Origin: Micromussa lordhowensis
Taxonomy: Eukaryota > Cnidaria > Anthozoa > Scleractinia > Lobophylliidae
DNA length: 64,000 bases
Assembly: GCA_964020085.1 (NCBI GenBank)
Contig: OZ026605.1
Coordinates: 27,510,898 to 27,574,897, forward strand
Direction of reading: 5' to 3'
Positions 1 through 8,953 of the stretch are shown here, in pieces. The notes beneath the pieces are model-generated. The model was not told where the DNA came from. It worked only from the letters and a program-made list of their open reading frames with translations, and did not search any database. How positions within the stretch are numbered: the stretch's first letter is position 1; each line of letters begins with the position of its first letter. The position numbers were made by a program, and so were the translations under genes.

Positions 1-49
1 AGTAGACAGCTCACGTAAAGGCACACGAAAAACTCAACTAAAATAGCGT

Positions 50-615
50 CTAATTACAAGAGTCACACTTTCCAGAAGGCAAAGTGCAAAACCCCTGACG
101 ACATAAAGGGGGCCTGGGACGGCGAAAGTCGACTCGCAGAGCAACAACATCAAAATCGAGGGGTCTGGTACCAAAAAGAGAATTACGAGCTTTCCCTTTG
201 ACAAATAATCCCTGGAACTTGGGCAAGTAGACCCAGTCGATAATAAATCTGCTCCAGTGTGCACCATCTGTTGTGCAGACGTTCCAGAAGAATGAAGACT
301 TCCATAGCGGTAAAATTAGGGTTCCTCTAGCAAGACACACTTCCATGTGCTTAAGAACTCTGACAATCAGACAAACCGGGGGACAAAGCCAGTTGTTGTC
401 GTATCCCCAGTCCTGAGAAAAGGCGTCAACTGCCTCACAGCCGGGCTGTAAAAACCGGGAATTAACTGACCTTGGTAATTTGGTATTGTATCTACAGGCG
501 AACCTATCGACGGTGTGCGGTCCCCAGTGAACATTAATACTCTGGAAAACAAAATCATTGATAGCATAATCGTCAAAATCAACAAGCTTGCTGATGGAGG
601 TCGGCTCTAACATTA
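50..615 (-). pseudogene. DIRS-like post-RNase H domain
   Basis: After the frameshift near 610 the frame reads SKLVDFDDYAINDFVFQ, then WGPHTVDRFACRYN and EAVDAFSQDWGYDNNWLCPP, and ends at a stop at 50. This conserved block lies between RNase H and the methyltransferase or tyrosine-recombinase regions in DIRS-type elements and is a good family marker. Its biochemical role is not established. The rest of the element, including any recombinase, would lie off the left edge. Confidence 0.72.
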
Positions 616-1171
616 AGATCCCTAGGGATCCATCTGGCATCAAGAGAAATCCGATACTTAAGGCAAATCTGAAAAGCTTCGAGAACTGACACCTGCAGAT
701 CCAATTTCCTGCTCCCGTTGAGAAGAATAGACGCGACATTCTGGTTGTCAGAATACCAGATGACCCTTGTGTTGGACAAAAGATCTGCAAAGGCCTCCAA
801 GCCGAGACAAACGGCCTTAAGTTCTCTCCAAGTAGAACTTTGCACTGTTTCCTCAGGAGACCAATTCTGATGAAAAACCAACTCGGAGTCGGACTCGACA
901 AACGCGCCACAGGCTGAATCGGAAGCATCGGAGAAACTAGCTCGGATCGGTAGCGATTGTACCCCCCAATAAACTCTACCGTTGAGGGAATTTACGTTGT
1001 TAGCCTAAATTAGTCAATCTCCGAAATGGAATCATGCGACAAGAAAACTTCGCTATCCCAGGAAAAAGCAGAATTCACCACTGAAAAGAGATGCCTGGTC
1101 ATAATACGGGTAACTGGCCCCACGCAAGAAGAAAGTGAAATAATCTGGCCCGCAACAATGGCAACTCTTTT
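579..1171 (-). pseudogene. RT connection and RNase H domain of the DIRS-like element
   Basis: Downstream of the SINE the element resumes with KRVAIVAGQIISLSSCVGPV and TRIMTRHLF, the conserved connection after the RT thumb in DIRS elements. The RNase H follows: SDASDSACGAF (first acidic residue), STWRELKAV (glutamate), VIWYSDNQNVASIL (aspartate) and WIPRDLNVRAD (last aspartate). All four metal-binding acidic residues are present. A +1 shift at about 610, just after LNVRAD, separates RNase H from the following domain, which continues as SKLVDFDDYAINDF in the next frame. Confidence 0.78.
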
Positions 1172-1179
1172 AACGTGAA
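1172..1179. repeat. SINE target-site duplication, left copy
   Basis: AACGTGAA, repeated exactly at 1682-1689. Removing the intervening DNA plus one copy restores the DIRS reading frame region, which supports insertion into a pre-existing element. Confidence 0.8.
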
Positions 1180-1306
1180 TGATGACACAGAGAATTAACT
1201 CTGAAGTGTAAATTTTAAGTGCCAAATAAACCCGTGAATAACCCACTGGGCGTTAGCCCTAGTAGAGGGAATCAGGGAACCACACGAGGTAAAGAAAAAA
1301 TCTTTT

Positions 1307-1379
1307 GACCTCGGTGGGAATCGAACCCACGACCTCCGGAACAGATCTACCGTTACTCTGCCGACTGAGCTACGAGGTC
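1307..1379 (-). other. tRNA-like SINE head with Pol III A and B boxes (second unit)
   Basis: Identical copy of the head at 1605-1677, offset by exactly 298 bp. It has the same acceptor stem, A box and B box and the same degenerate anticodon arm. Being internal to the dimer, it could start a shorter second transcript. Confidence 0.85.
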
Positions 1380-1604
1380 GGACAGAGAAAGTCGGGGACG
1401 ATTTAGATGGTGAATCGCGGCGAAGAGAAAGTAAGGGTACATATGAATGTTGTGCCGCGTAGCACTAAGAACACAAATGATGACACAGAGAATTAACTCT
1501 GAAGTGTAAATTTTAAGTGCCAAATAAACCCGTGAATAACCCACTGGGCGTTAGCCCTAGTAGAGGGAATCAGGGAACCACACGAGGTAAAGAAAAAATC
1601 TTTT

Positions 1605-1677
1605 GACCTCGGTGGGAATCGAACCCACGACCTCCGGAACAGATCTACCGTTACTCTGCCGACTGAGCTACGAGGTC
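1605..1677 (-). other. tRNA-like SINE head with Pol III A and B boxes (first unit)
   Basis: The minus strand folds as a tRNA: a 7-bp acceptor stem GACCTCG/CGAGGTC, a D arm with the A-box match TAGCTCAGTCGG, and a perfect T arm GTGGG-TTCGATT-CCCAC containing the B box GGTTCGATTCC. The anticodon arm is degenerate (only CGG/CCG pair cleanly and no standard 7-base loop is seen). It is therefore a SINE promoter and not a working tRNA gene. There is no terminator directly after the acceptor; the transcript would run into the SINE body. Confidence 0.85.
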
Positions 1678-1681
1678 GGAC

Positions 1682-1689
1682 AACGTGAA
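1682..1689. repeat. SINE target-site duplication, right copy
   Basis: AACGTGAA, partner of 1172-1179, directly abutting the tRNA-like end of the SINE. Confidence 0.8.
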
Positions 1690-2747
1690 CCTTGCAAAGA
1701 GACTGTCGGGAAGACAATGTCTGCAGGACCCGAGGTCGGAAGTCAATTTCTCGATGCGTTCATCAGTGGCCTGAACAGAGCCATCAATGGTGTTAAGAAC
1801 AACTCCTAGCCATGTAATAACTTGAACTGGTTCCCAAACAGACTTTTCCTGGTTGGGGACGAAACCAGACTTGAGTAAATCAGAATGAACGGCTAAGCTG
1901 TGAATTTTGGCAGAAACCTTATCAATTCCACCTCCTAGGCCATCGTCTAGGAAAATGGCAATAGGGATGCCCCGACTTCTCCAGGATTTTCAGTAGAAGC
2001 GGTTTAAGAATCTTAGTGAAAATAAAAGGAGCAGAAGATAGGCCAAACGGGAGAACACAAAATTGGAAGTATCTGAACTTCCCAGTGCCAAAATCCCAAG
2101 CAAATGCAAGGTATTTGTGGTGCTCAGGGAAAATTTGGATATGATGGTACCCGGACTTCAGATCAAATTTAAATAAATAATAATCCTTGTCGAAAATCTG
2201 AGTGGCCACGGACAAATCTTCACACTTGAACTTTTGCTTATAGACGAAAGCGTTCACACGTCTCAGATCTAAGATCAGTCTTTGTTTGCCCGAAGTGCGA
2301 GTAGAAACAGAGAGCGGATTAACCGTTGTCCGGGGCGCAACAAATTTCTTCCACAAGGTCAAGCTTGAGTAGTTCATTAACAGCTTCAGAGACAAAAGTA
2401 CTGTTGTTACGTGCAGAAACATTGTTAGCTTTGGAGAAAGGTGTGGGAAGATGAAAAAACGGAATCTTGTAACCCTGGTTAATGACATTCAGGATGAACT
2501 GAGAAACTTCTAACGAACGCCAAAAATCAATGCATTTTCGAAGTCTTCCACGAACTGGGGGCTGAGCGGCAGTATCAATATCAGCAAAACATTGTTGATC
2601 TTTGAACGAGCTTAAGACTAGCGGGAAAACATTGCAAGAAATTGGGTCAGAGCTGGAATCAGGCTGACAATCGCTCAAAGCTTCCAAAATAAAATCATTA
2701 CGATCAAAACAAGACAGGACTACACCTGATAAATCCTGCTCATCTAG
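1690..2747 (-). pseudogene. DIRS-like reverse transcriptase, frameshifted
   Basis: The RT domain of the DIRS-like element. The frame from 2747 carries the N-terminal linker up to KLDLVEE near 2345. A frameshift then moves into the frame with the fingers/palm motifs RLILDLRRVN, FKFDLKSGYHHI (motif A aspartate) and LPFGLSSAP. A second frameshift near 1960-1990 moves to the frame with IAIFLDDGLGGG, so the paired catalytic aspartates are still present in the DNA. The thumb continues (VWEPVQVITWLGV) to the SINE insertion at 1681. The enzyme would copy element RNA into DNA, but this copy cannot make a continuous protein. Confidence 0.8.
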
Positions 2748-3467
2748 TCACTTTGAAGTTGGAGAGCCAGACTGCTTAGCCATCACAGGGCAGCAAGCAC
2801 GCCAATGCCCGGTCTTTCCACAAGCGAAGCATGTGCCAGTGTTAGGACGACGAGGCAGGAAACCAGAATTGGCAGTGGCTGGTTGGTAGGACTGATTTTG
2901 GGATTGGGAACTTGATGACAAAACCGACCCGCGGAGCGGAGAAGATCTTTTGGTCGCAGCCATTGCTGAAGACCTCTTCTTCTTTCGAGATGACATAACG
3001 GCACGGACTCGTCTCTCAGCACTGTAGATGCGTTTTTCGTCCTCCGAATCATCTGCTAAATCGTGTTGTTTGTATTCTTCGACCGTACTCTAACCATATT
3101 CAGACTTGTCAGCAAGAGGAATATGTTTTTGCCGTTCCACGAGCAATTTCTCACCTTCTTCGAGGTCAGTCTTCACTTTCTCCAGGTTCCACTTCTCGGC
3201 GGCGGACTTGGCGCTGTCGAAGGTCTCCGCAACTTTAAGGTTGAATTTGTACTGGTCTTCGTTGGCTTTTCTTTTAAACTTGTGCGGTTCTTGGAATTTC
3301 AATTTCTTAATCTCTTTCATTTGCTGTACCGTCGAAGTTTCGTTAGCACGCTTAATCTGACCTGCAGTGTCCTTGAGCAGCTCCTTAAAAGAGGCCATTA
3401 ACTGATCGTTGTTGGCTTTAATAAGGTCCGACACTTCGTCTTTGGTAACCAACATGACACAAGGCAA
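2748..3467 (-). pseudogene. DIRS-like Gag with CCHC zinc knuckle, one internal stop
   Basis: One continuous frame of about 240 codons begins at the ATG-containing segment at 3467. It ends at TGA 2748-2750 and is interrupted by a TAG at about 3090. The N-terminal part is charged and helical (a KFKRKANEDQYKFNL-type segment). The C-terminal part is basic and serine-rich and ends in a single CX2CX4HX4C knuckle (CFACGKTGHWRACC), expected to bind RNA in the particle. The frame stays open past TGA 2748 into the RT region, so Gag and Pol share a frame here. The 2748 stop could be the natural Gag stop or a second nonsense mutation. Confidence 0.75.
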
Positions 3468-3817
3468 AGGGAAAAAATTAAACGAAACGAGAGTAAAGAA
3501 CGCGGTTGGTTCTGAAGCCTAGATGACAACCACGTGTTATACCCGGTCTTATATACCCCTACATCCCTACCCATGATGCCCCGGCCTGGAACCCAGGCCC
3601 TTGTACGTTGTATCTCGTGCCGACAAAATAGTTATTTCAGCCTCATTCGCTAGCTCACTCGTCAGAAAGTTATTATTATTGTTATTGTTATTATTATCAT
3701 AAAAATTACAATTTCCTCGATTGTGATTGCATGGTTTAAAAAACTCAAATTTTTCACTAATTCACTTGCCAAGTTGTTATCGGACAGTTTGTTATCGGAC
3801 AGTTCAATAACCCAATC

Positions 3818-3849
<32 letters not shown>

Positions 3850-3965
3850 TCAATTTTGTCAGAATTTTAATGCAAATTTTCCCTTTCTTTCATAACTTGG
3901 CTATTTTTCTTTTCTCGGAAATTGTAATTTTTATGATTAATTGCTAAAAGGTCTTCGTGTCATCC

Positions 3966-4060
3966 AATTCGGTCTGTAATCATACTCGTGATAAACAAAT
4001 CGGACTCCGGCTGCGCAGTCGTCCGATTTTGTTTTCACTTGTATGATTACAGCCCGAATT
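3966..4060. repeat. Foldback MITE-like element
   Basis: An imperfect palindrome. The left arm begins AATTCGGTCTGTAATCATAC and the right arm ends GTATGATTACAGCCCGAATT, with inner arms around an ATCGGAC/GTCCGAT pair. A related diverged copy lies at 31401-31525, including the shared right flank GGACTCCACTCAGTC. The short hairpin with internal relatives points to a non-autonomous foldback element. No target duplication could be fixed. Confidence 0.7.
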
Positions 4061-4089
4061 GGACTCCACTCAGTCTTATTACCATTGCC

Positions 4090-4090
<1 letters not shown>

Positions 4091-4141
<51 letters not shown>

Positions 4142-4159
4142 GTTGTTGTTGTTGTTGTT
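4091..4159. repeat. ATT/GTT microsatellite
   Basis: An uninterrupted (ATT)n run followed by (GTT)n. It begins just after the 3' flank of the foldback element at 3966-4060. Long Leu/Ile open frames across it are artefacts. Confidence 0.95.
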
Positions 4160-4674
4160 ACAGTTTATAGCACTTGGCATAAATAATGGAAATGGCAAAC
4201 TTAACATTGAGATGACGAGACCGAAGATTGTTATTATTGTTGAAACCAAGTTTTGGTTTGTGGTGCTCCGAAAAGATATCTGTCCATTATTTACAATACA
4301 ACAGAATCAAAAACAAATGTAAATGATAAAACCAAAGGCCGGGTCAAAACACAGTTATCTAACCTCAAATGTTTCATTGTATGGTTCCTAAAGTAGTACA
4401 TCCCAAAGAATGTTCAAGTTATTAATTCACGAGTTGTCTCAAAGAGACCTTTGATCTTTTCTAAATGGTTCTCATACTAACGTTGGTATTCCCTTGTTTA
4501 ATTTTCTCCACAGCCGAATTTTTGTCATTAGTTAATTTTGATTAGTAGGGAGAGAACGGTTGTTATGGCAACATCCATGGCAACATCCAATGTAATTTCG
4601 TGACCTCCGCAAAAAACCAGAACAGGGACGCGTGGTTGATCATCACTAGTGAATAAGTATTGTGCTGATTAAGT
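4160..4674. other. Non-coding stretch, nothing recognised
   Basis: AT-rich DNA with no supported gene; only a short open frame extending from the microsatellite. Confidence 0.6.
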
Positions 4675-4738
4675 CTCGTCTACACGGGATATATTACATA
4701 AACAAAAATTGTTGCATTAACATTCTTGTGTAGACGAG
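4675..4738. repeat. Short inverted repeat (MITE remnant)
   Basis: Arms CTCGTCTACAC (4675-4685) and GTGTAGACGAG (4728-4738) are perfect 11-bp inverted repeats around about 42 bp of AT-rich DNA, with TTAA-like sequence outside both arms. This is consistent with a very short DNA-transposon derivative. Confidence 0.5.
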
Positions 4739-4807
4739 GTTTTAAAGATTAGAGATAAATGATTAGGCGGGCAATGAAATGAGAGATAAATCACTAGGTG
4801 TCCGATC

Positions 4808-4956
4808 AGGGACGAGGGACGAGGGACAAAGGACGAGGGACGAGGGAAGAGGGATGAGGGACGAGGGACGAGGGATTAGGGATGAGGGATGTGGGATGAG
4901 GGCTGAGGGATGAGGGACGAGGGACGAGGGATGAGGGGTGAGGGACGAGGGATAAG
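4808..4956. repeat. Heptameric minisatellite (GGGACGA/GGGATGA)
   Basis: About twenty head-to-tail 7-bp units of GGGACGA, GGGATGA and close variants. The minus-strand translation is a repetitive Pro/Ser/His string (SSLIPHP type), which is a by-product of the repeat and not a protein. Confidence 0.92.
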
Positions 4957-6215
4957 GCTCTGAATCGAGATATCTAATTGTCAAAAATAAAAAACGGAAT
5001 TCAGGTCAATATTCAAATTAGTTTTTCCCTACACTCTATACACTTTTTTATTTTCAAATGAAATTTGACAAAAAAAAGGGCATGCCCGCAACTACCAAAG
5101 GGTAATAAAGGCGGGTCATGCCTTAATAGCCGAATTACAAAAATATACGAAAACAGAAGTTAACTAATAAAGTTGAAGGAAAAAGGACAGTATTACATAA
5201 TGACAAGAAAAAAAACCGTTTCATTTACCTCATTTAAGATATTAAAGGTACAGCTACTGTTTATATTATTCGGAAGATTTACAAAAATGAATTTTTCTTT
5301 CTCTGGTGAAACAGCGCTATTTAACATACCGCATTTTAAAATAAAGTGCCATTATATATGTTACGCGCAATGTGTTCGATTCTTGTTCACGGAGATAATT
5401 TGTCGTCTGCAAAGTGATTGATAGGCTATTTAGCGGGGATAGCTAATGAAGCTGGTCTGACAATATTTACTAGGACTGCATTGCATTAATAAACAAAATT
5501 GAAAATACTTTCCGTTGCAGACTACACAGTCATGCACGTTTGGAAAATATGAAGTTTACCTGATGTTTTAGTGGATTTTCTTTGATATTTTCCTCAGAAG
5601 CAAGCAAATCAGGCAACTTTCCCAATGTGCTGGACGAGCAGAAGAGGCCGATAAAAACACCTTTTGACTGACAATGGTTGACTACCAGCTTTGGCTATCA
5701 GGCGTTTTTCTACTGTGCTCAGCAGGTGTTATCAAAATTAGTGTATGTCATTATAAAATCTCTCGTTTTCGAGTGATTAATTCTGACCGCAAACGACACG
5801 CGATTGCTTGCTGCTCGGGTTCAAGAGCCTTCATATTTCATTGACACGCCACGAAAAAGTAAGTTTGTACGGTGCTCAGTTTATGAGATACGTAAACTTT
5901 TTTGCCGCTAAAATCACAGGATAAGATAGGCTTTTTGAAGGACAGCTCTTTCACAGCCATCTTGATGTCGTGTGGTGTAAAAACTCGGAAATTCAAAATG
6001 ATCTACTTTCAAAATGCGATGCTATCCAGCTGAAAACTAAGAAACTAAGTTTTTGATTTTAGAAATTCTTCGCATCACGTGAAAACATATTTTTTTCTTC
6101 TAATTGTTTTGCTGCAATTAACATGTATGTTCAAAATGGCTTTTTAGTCTATTTCTTACTGTTTGCAACAATTTAGTGATGGAAATTGTTGACCCCAAAA
6201 TAGTCATAGAAACGA
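4957..6215. other. Non-coding stretch, nothing recognised
   Basis: AT-rich sequence. Short open frames (for example 5173-5421) show no domain, splice context or codon pattern to support them. Confidence 0.6.
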
Positions 6216-6617
6216 TTAAGGCGGGGGTAAACCTGAATTTAAATGAAAGTTTGGTAAGTTTAAAGAGAGGTTGAAAGGGAAAAAAAGGGTTATGGAACAC
6301 CACCAGACAGTTGCCCGACCGCACAATGGCACCCCAGGTTGTTGGGCAACTGTTTGGAGTGTATCTACCAATTTTTAATTTCAAACTCAACAAATCTTCA
6401 AAATTTCCTATTTCCATCAATTTTACTAATCCTTTGAGAAAAACGATTTCTCTCCAAATATACCTAAAAATCACCAAAAAATTTACAAAACAACCCAAAA
6501 CATAGATATGTGAGATGAGCAGAGAGATTTTTGATTGCTTGAAACATAAACAAGATATTTGCATTAAAAACATAATACCCAGCCAAAATACGGCTTTCAT
6601 GTTTACCCCCGCCTTAA
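6216..6617. mobile_element. MITE flanked by TTAA
   Basis: A perfect 13-bp terminal inverted repeat, GGCGGGGGTAAAC (6220-6232) and GTTTACCCCCGCC (6601-6613). Each end is bounded by TTAA (6216-6219 and 6614-6617), a plausible 4-bp target duplication. The interior is AT-rich and non-coding in practice; the open frames inside (6118-6600 minus, 6311-6505 plus) have no recognisable domain. TTAA would suit a piggyBac-type source, but the terminal bases do not start with the usual piggyBac CCY, so the superfamily is open. Confidence 0.7.
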
Positions 6618-7490
6618 ATGGTAAACTGCACCTTTACCCATTCAAAGTATTGAAAAAACTTGATGCTACTCGGATAACCTTTCACGCGTTAAGAAGGGAA
6701 CAATGGGGTTAAGTAACAAATACGTTGCACGACGCTGAGTGAAGTTGAATCTTTTGACATTTTCCGTACAATTTGCGAATTAAGCGTTCAGATTCTTGCT
6801 TTGATTAATAAACTATAGCAAAAAGAAAATAATAACAAAAAGAGGACATTACTCTCGGGACCCACCAGTCGTACCGGACAATTTTTTTTTTCAAATTGGC
6901 AAGTTCTTGTCATCAATAAATCCCGGTAAAAGTTACAATTTCTCGGTTTACCAGGTGAAATCCAGAATTTCTACATATTATTCGTATCACTTTTACAATA
7001 CACCTATCCTGAAAGGTAGTTAATTAAGTTCGAAGTTTTATTTTTAGTACTCTAAACTACGTATGAACACAAAGTTTAAAACGTTTAGTGTAAAAATTGT
7101 TTGTCAGAGATTTTACACGCTCTTTATTTGCGTTATTATGAAGAAAAAATGGTAAGGCCTTGTTAAAAATTTCACGTCGAGATTTCGATTTATGCATGGC
7201 AAGTATATAACGTCTGGTGAAGTTTACCATTTGTTCACTTTAGATTTCGGATTCAGAATCTCCGCGGAGGCGAACAGACGGGGACTACAAAACGAATACA
7301 TTGCCCAAATATCTCAAATCCGTGAAGAAAATCTTCTAGAGTAAAGACAGTATAAGTGCAACTCACAGCTAACGACTATTTCGACAACATGGACAAAGGA
7401 GAAACACGTTTGATGTCCTAAGTAATATTTCCCGAAAGGTAATTTCAACCTTCTTCTCTTTATAATTAACGTTACAAGTCAAGATACCTC
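6618..7490. other. Non-coding stretch, nothing recognised
   Basis: AT-rich DNA up to the LINE target site. No supported coding sequence or structured repeat was found. Confidence 0.55.
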
Positions 7491-7504
7491 ATACTTATCT
7501 GTGT
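7491..7504. repeat. LINE target-site duplication, 5' copy
   Basis: ATACTTATCTGTGT, repeated exactly just after the poly(A) tail at 12974-12987. It fixes the element's 5' end at about 7505. Confidence 0.9.
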
Positions 7505-7647
7505 GTGTGGACTGGGACGAGACCGGCATGGCGGACGGACGCACTTTTTAGAGCTCCGTCCTTAGCCCGTATTTCCCTTCTAGCGAAACAGTTTTCTGTT
7601 CGTAGAGCTACTTGTTTCTCGATTAGAGCAGACAGTTAACATGGTAC

Positions 7648-8499
7648 ATGGGAAATAAGAAGAGAAAAAAGAGATCCAGCAGCCCTAAAGCTTCACAAAC
7701 CGGCAACGCGAAGCTTCCACGTGTAAATAGCAAGAACATGGATTCACCAGACAACACTCTTTCGCCGGTAACTCTCAATGCTATCATGGATACTCTTAGT
7801 TCCCTTGGCGAAAAAATGGACAACAACTTCAAGACGCTTAGAGAGGAAATGGAAATTTTCAAGCAGGATTTAAAGGCCGAAGTCCAAGTGTTAAGAAACA
7901 CTGTGTCCGAATTAGAAATGGCCGCACAAATGTCTTCGTCCAAAATTGAATCTCTTGAGGCGAGCAACAAGTCGCTGTCGATGTCACTGGCCTCTCAGGT
8001 AAAAGAAATTGCTACGCTACGAGCAGAATTAAAGAAGCAAAAAGAAAAGGTTTTACATATGGAAGAGTACTCGCGGAGAGAAAACTTAATATTCAGAAAC
8101 ATCCCTGAACGCCCAAGCGAGAACTGTAGAGAGCTGATCTTCGACATCATGACCAAAGAAATGGACATAGAAACAAGTCAAATGCGTTGTCATGCGGTAC
8201 ACAGGATGGGAAAATCCATTCAAGGCAGACCTCGACCGATTATTGTCAGATTTTTGTGCAGGGAAGACAAGGAGGTTGTCTTTCGAAAGAGGAATCTACT
8301 AAAAGAATCTATTCACTTCCCAGATGCGTACATAACCCTAGATTACCCGAGTGAAATCCAAGATGAGAGAGCTGTTCTAATCAAAGCGATGCTGAAAGCC
8401 CAAGCAAGCGGCACACAAGCGAAAGTCATCGGAAGAACTCTAAAAATTGGAAGTGCGAGCTACACAAGCAAGAATGTACCCAAAGAACTATTAGAGTAA
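7648..8499 (+). CDS. LINE ORF1 protein (coiled coil plus RRM-like RNA-binding domain)
   Basis: A 283-residue intact ORF. After a basic N-terminus (KKRKKRSSS), residues about 45-135 form heptad-rich helix (LSSLGEKMDNNFKTLREEM and following), expected to trimerise as in L1 ORF1p. Residues about 140-230 resemble the L1-type RRM, with ENLIFRNIPE and RPRPIIVRFLCREDKE as the strand motifs. A C-terminal basic domain follows, reaching TLKIGSASYTSKN. The protein would coat element RNA as a nucleic-acid chaperone in the cytoplasmic RNP. An ATG seven bases upstream is out of frame and stops within a few codons, so 7648 is the start. No break is seen. Confidence 0.88.
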   Translation: MGNKKRKKRSSSPKASQTGNAKLPRVNSKNMDSPDNTLSPVTLNAIMDTLSSLGEKMDNNFKTLREEMEIFKQDLKAEVQVLRNTVSELEMAAQMSSSKIESLEASNKSLSMSLASQVKEIATLRAELKKQKEKVLHMEEYSRRENLIFRNIPERPSENCRELIFDIMTKEMDIETSQMRCHAVHRMGKSIQGRPRPIIVRFLCREDKEVVFRKRNLLKESIHFPDAYITLDYPSEIQDERAVLIKAMLKAQASGTQAKVIGRTLKIGSASYTSKNVPKELLE

Positions 8500-8953
8500 G
8501 TTTATCTTAACGATACTTGAGCTTAGTACCTTTGAAGCGGGCAAGGCAATTAGGGATGCTCTAGAGAACGCAACGCGAAAAATAATTTTGTGAGGGGAGG
8601 GAAAAGGGTAAGAAGGTCATTGTGTCAGTAAACTGCTCTCTGTTCTTTTTTTTCTTTGACAGAGAATTAGCATGATCAGGTCAAAATGGACCTTAATTTT
8701 AGTTAGTTGGAATATTTTTCTGTTAGTATTTGTTATTCATCGTTTCAATTTAATTCTTGTTGTTTACCTTTTTAATTTCTTTCCTACAATGCTACAACGC
8801 TACATACTTGACATGAAGTTAGCATATTATAGGAGACAAAATTTATTATGCTCAACATTCACATGCAAAGATAAAGTGTTCTCGCACCTCTTGAAACAAT
8901 GATACAAAAGAATTATATAGAATACCAGAGGGAATTTGAAACCAATTTTTAAT
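8500..8953 (+). other. ORF1-ORF2 spacer of the LINE
   Basis: 454 bp with a pyrimidine-rich run (TTCTTTTTTTTCTTTGACAG, about 8643-8662). A 76-codon open frame (8672-8902) is hydrophobic and unsupported. Confidence 0.6.

Larger units (their letters stand above)
1180..1681 (-). mobile_element. Dimeric tRNA-derived SINE inserted in the DIRS RT region
   Basis: A 502-bp insertion bounded by AACGTGAA direct repeats at 1172-1179 and 1682-1689, which are its target-site duplication. It contains two 204-bp copies (1478-1681 and 1180-1383) that I read as identical base for base, separated by a 94-bp segment at 1384-1477. On the minus strand each copy starts with a 73-nt tRNA-like head followed by a common body. 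The simplest reading is a 298-bp SINE unit (head, body, 94-bp tail) followed by a second unit without the tail, integrated as one dimeric RNA. It has no protein-coding capacity; mobilisation would depend on a LINE reverse transcriptase. An open frame across it is fortuitous. Confidence 0.85.
1..3640 (-). mobile_element. DIRS-like retrotransposon, decayed, cut by the window edge
   Basis: Reading from about 3467 down to 50 on the minus strand gives, in order, a Gag-like protein with a CCHC knuckle, a reverse transcriptase with an FLDD catalytic box, an RNase H with its acidic residues, and a downstream domain with WGPHTVDRFA. This order and the style of these motifs are typical of DIRS-type elements. 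Their tyrosine recombinase would lie beyond position 1 and is not visible. The copy is dead: two in-frame stops (near 3090 and 2748), frameshifts near 2340, 1960 and 610, and a SINE inserted in the RT-RNase H connection. The 5' boundary (about 3540-3660) is not sharply defined because no terminal repeat could be matched inside the window. A Gypsy-like element is the alternative, but no protease or DDE integrase is seen. Confidence 0.8.

Noticed and set aside
1307..1677. Two functional tRNA genes
   Set aside because: Acceptor and T arms are perfect, but the anticodon arm is degenerate, the copies sit in a dimeric SINE with a target duplication, and no terminator follows the acceptor.
1493..1717. 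74-residue protein across the SINE
   Set aside because: The frame is the translation of a tRNA-derived SINE; it has no start context or family independent of the repeat.
4059..4322. Leucine-rich 87-residue ORF
   Set aside because: It is the translation of an ATT microsatellite.
4763..4984. Pro/Ser/His repeat protein on the minus strand
   Set aside because: It is a by-product of the 7-bp minisatellite.
6118..6600. 160-residue minus-strand membrane-like ORF
   Set aside because: It lies almost wholly inside a MITE with perfect terminal repeats; hydrophobicity follows from AT-rich sequence, and no domain is visible.
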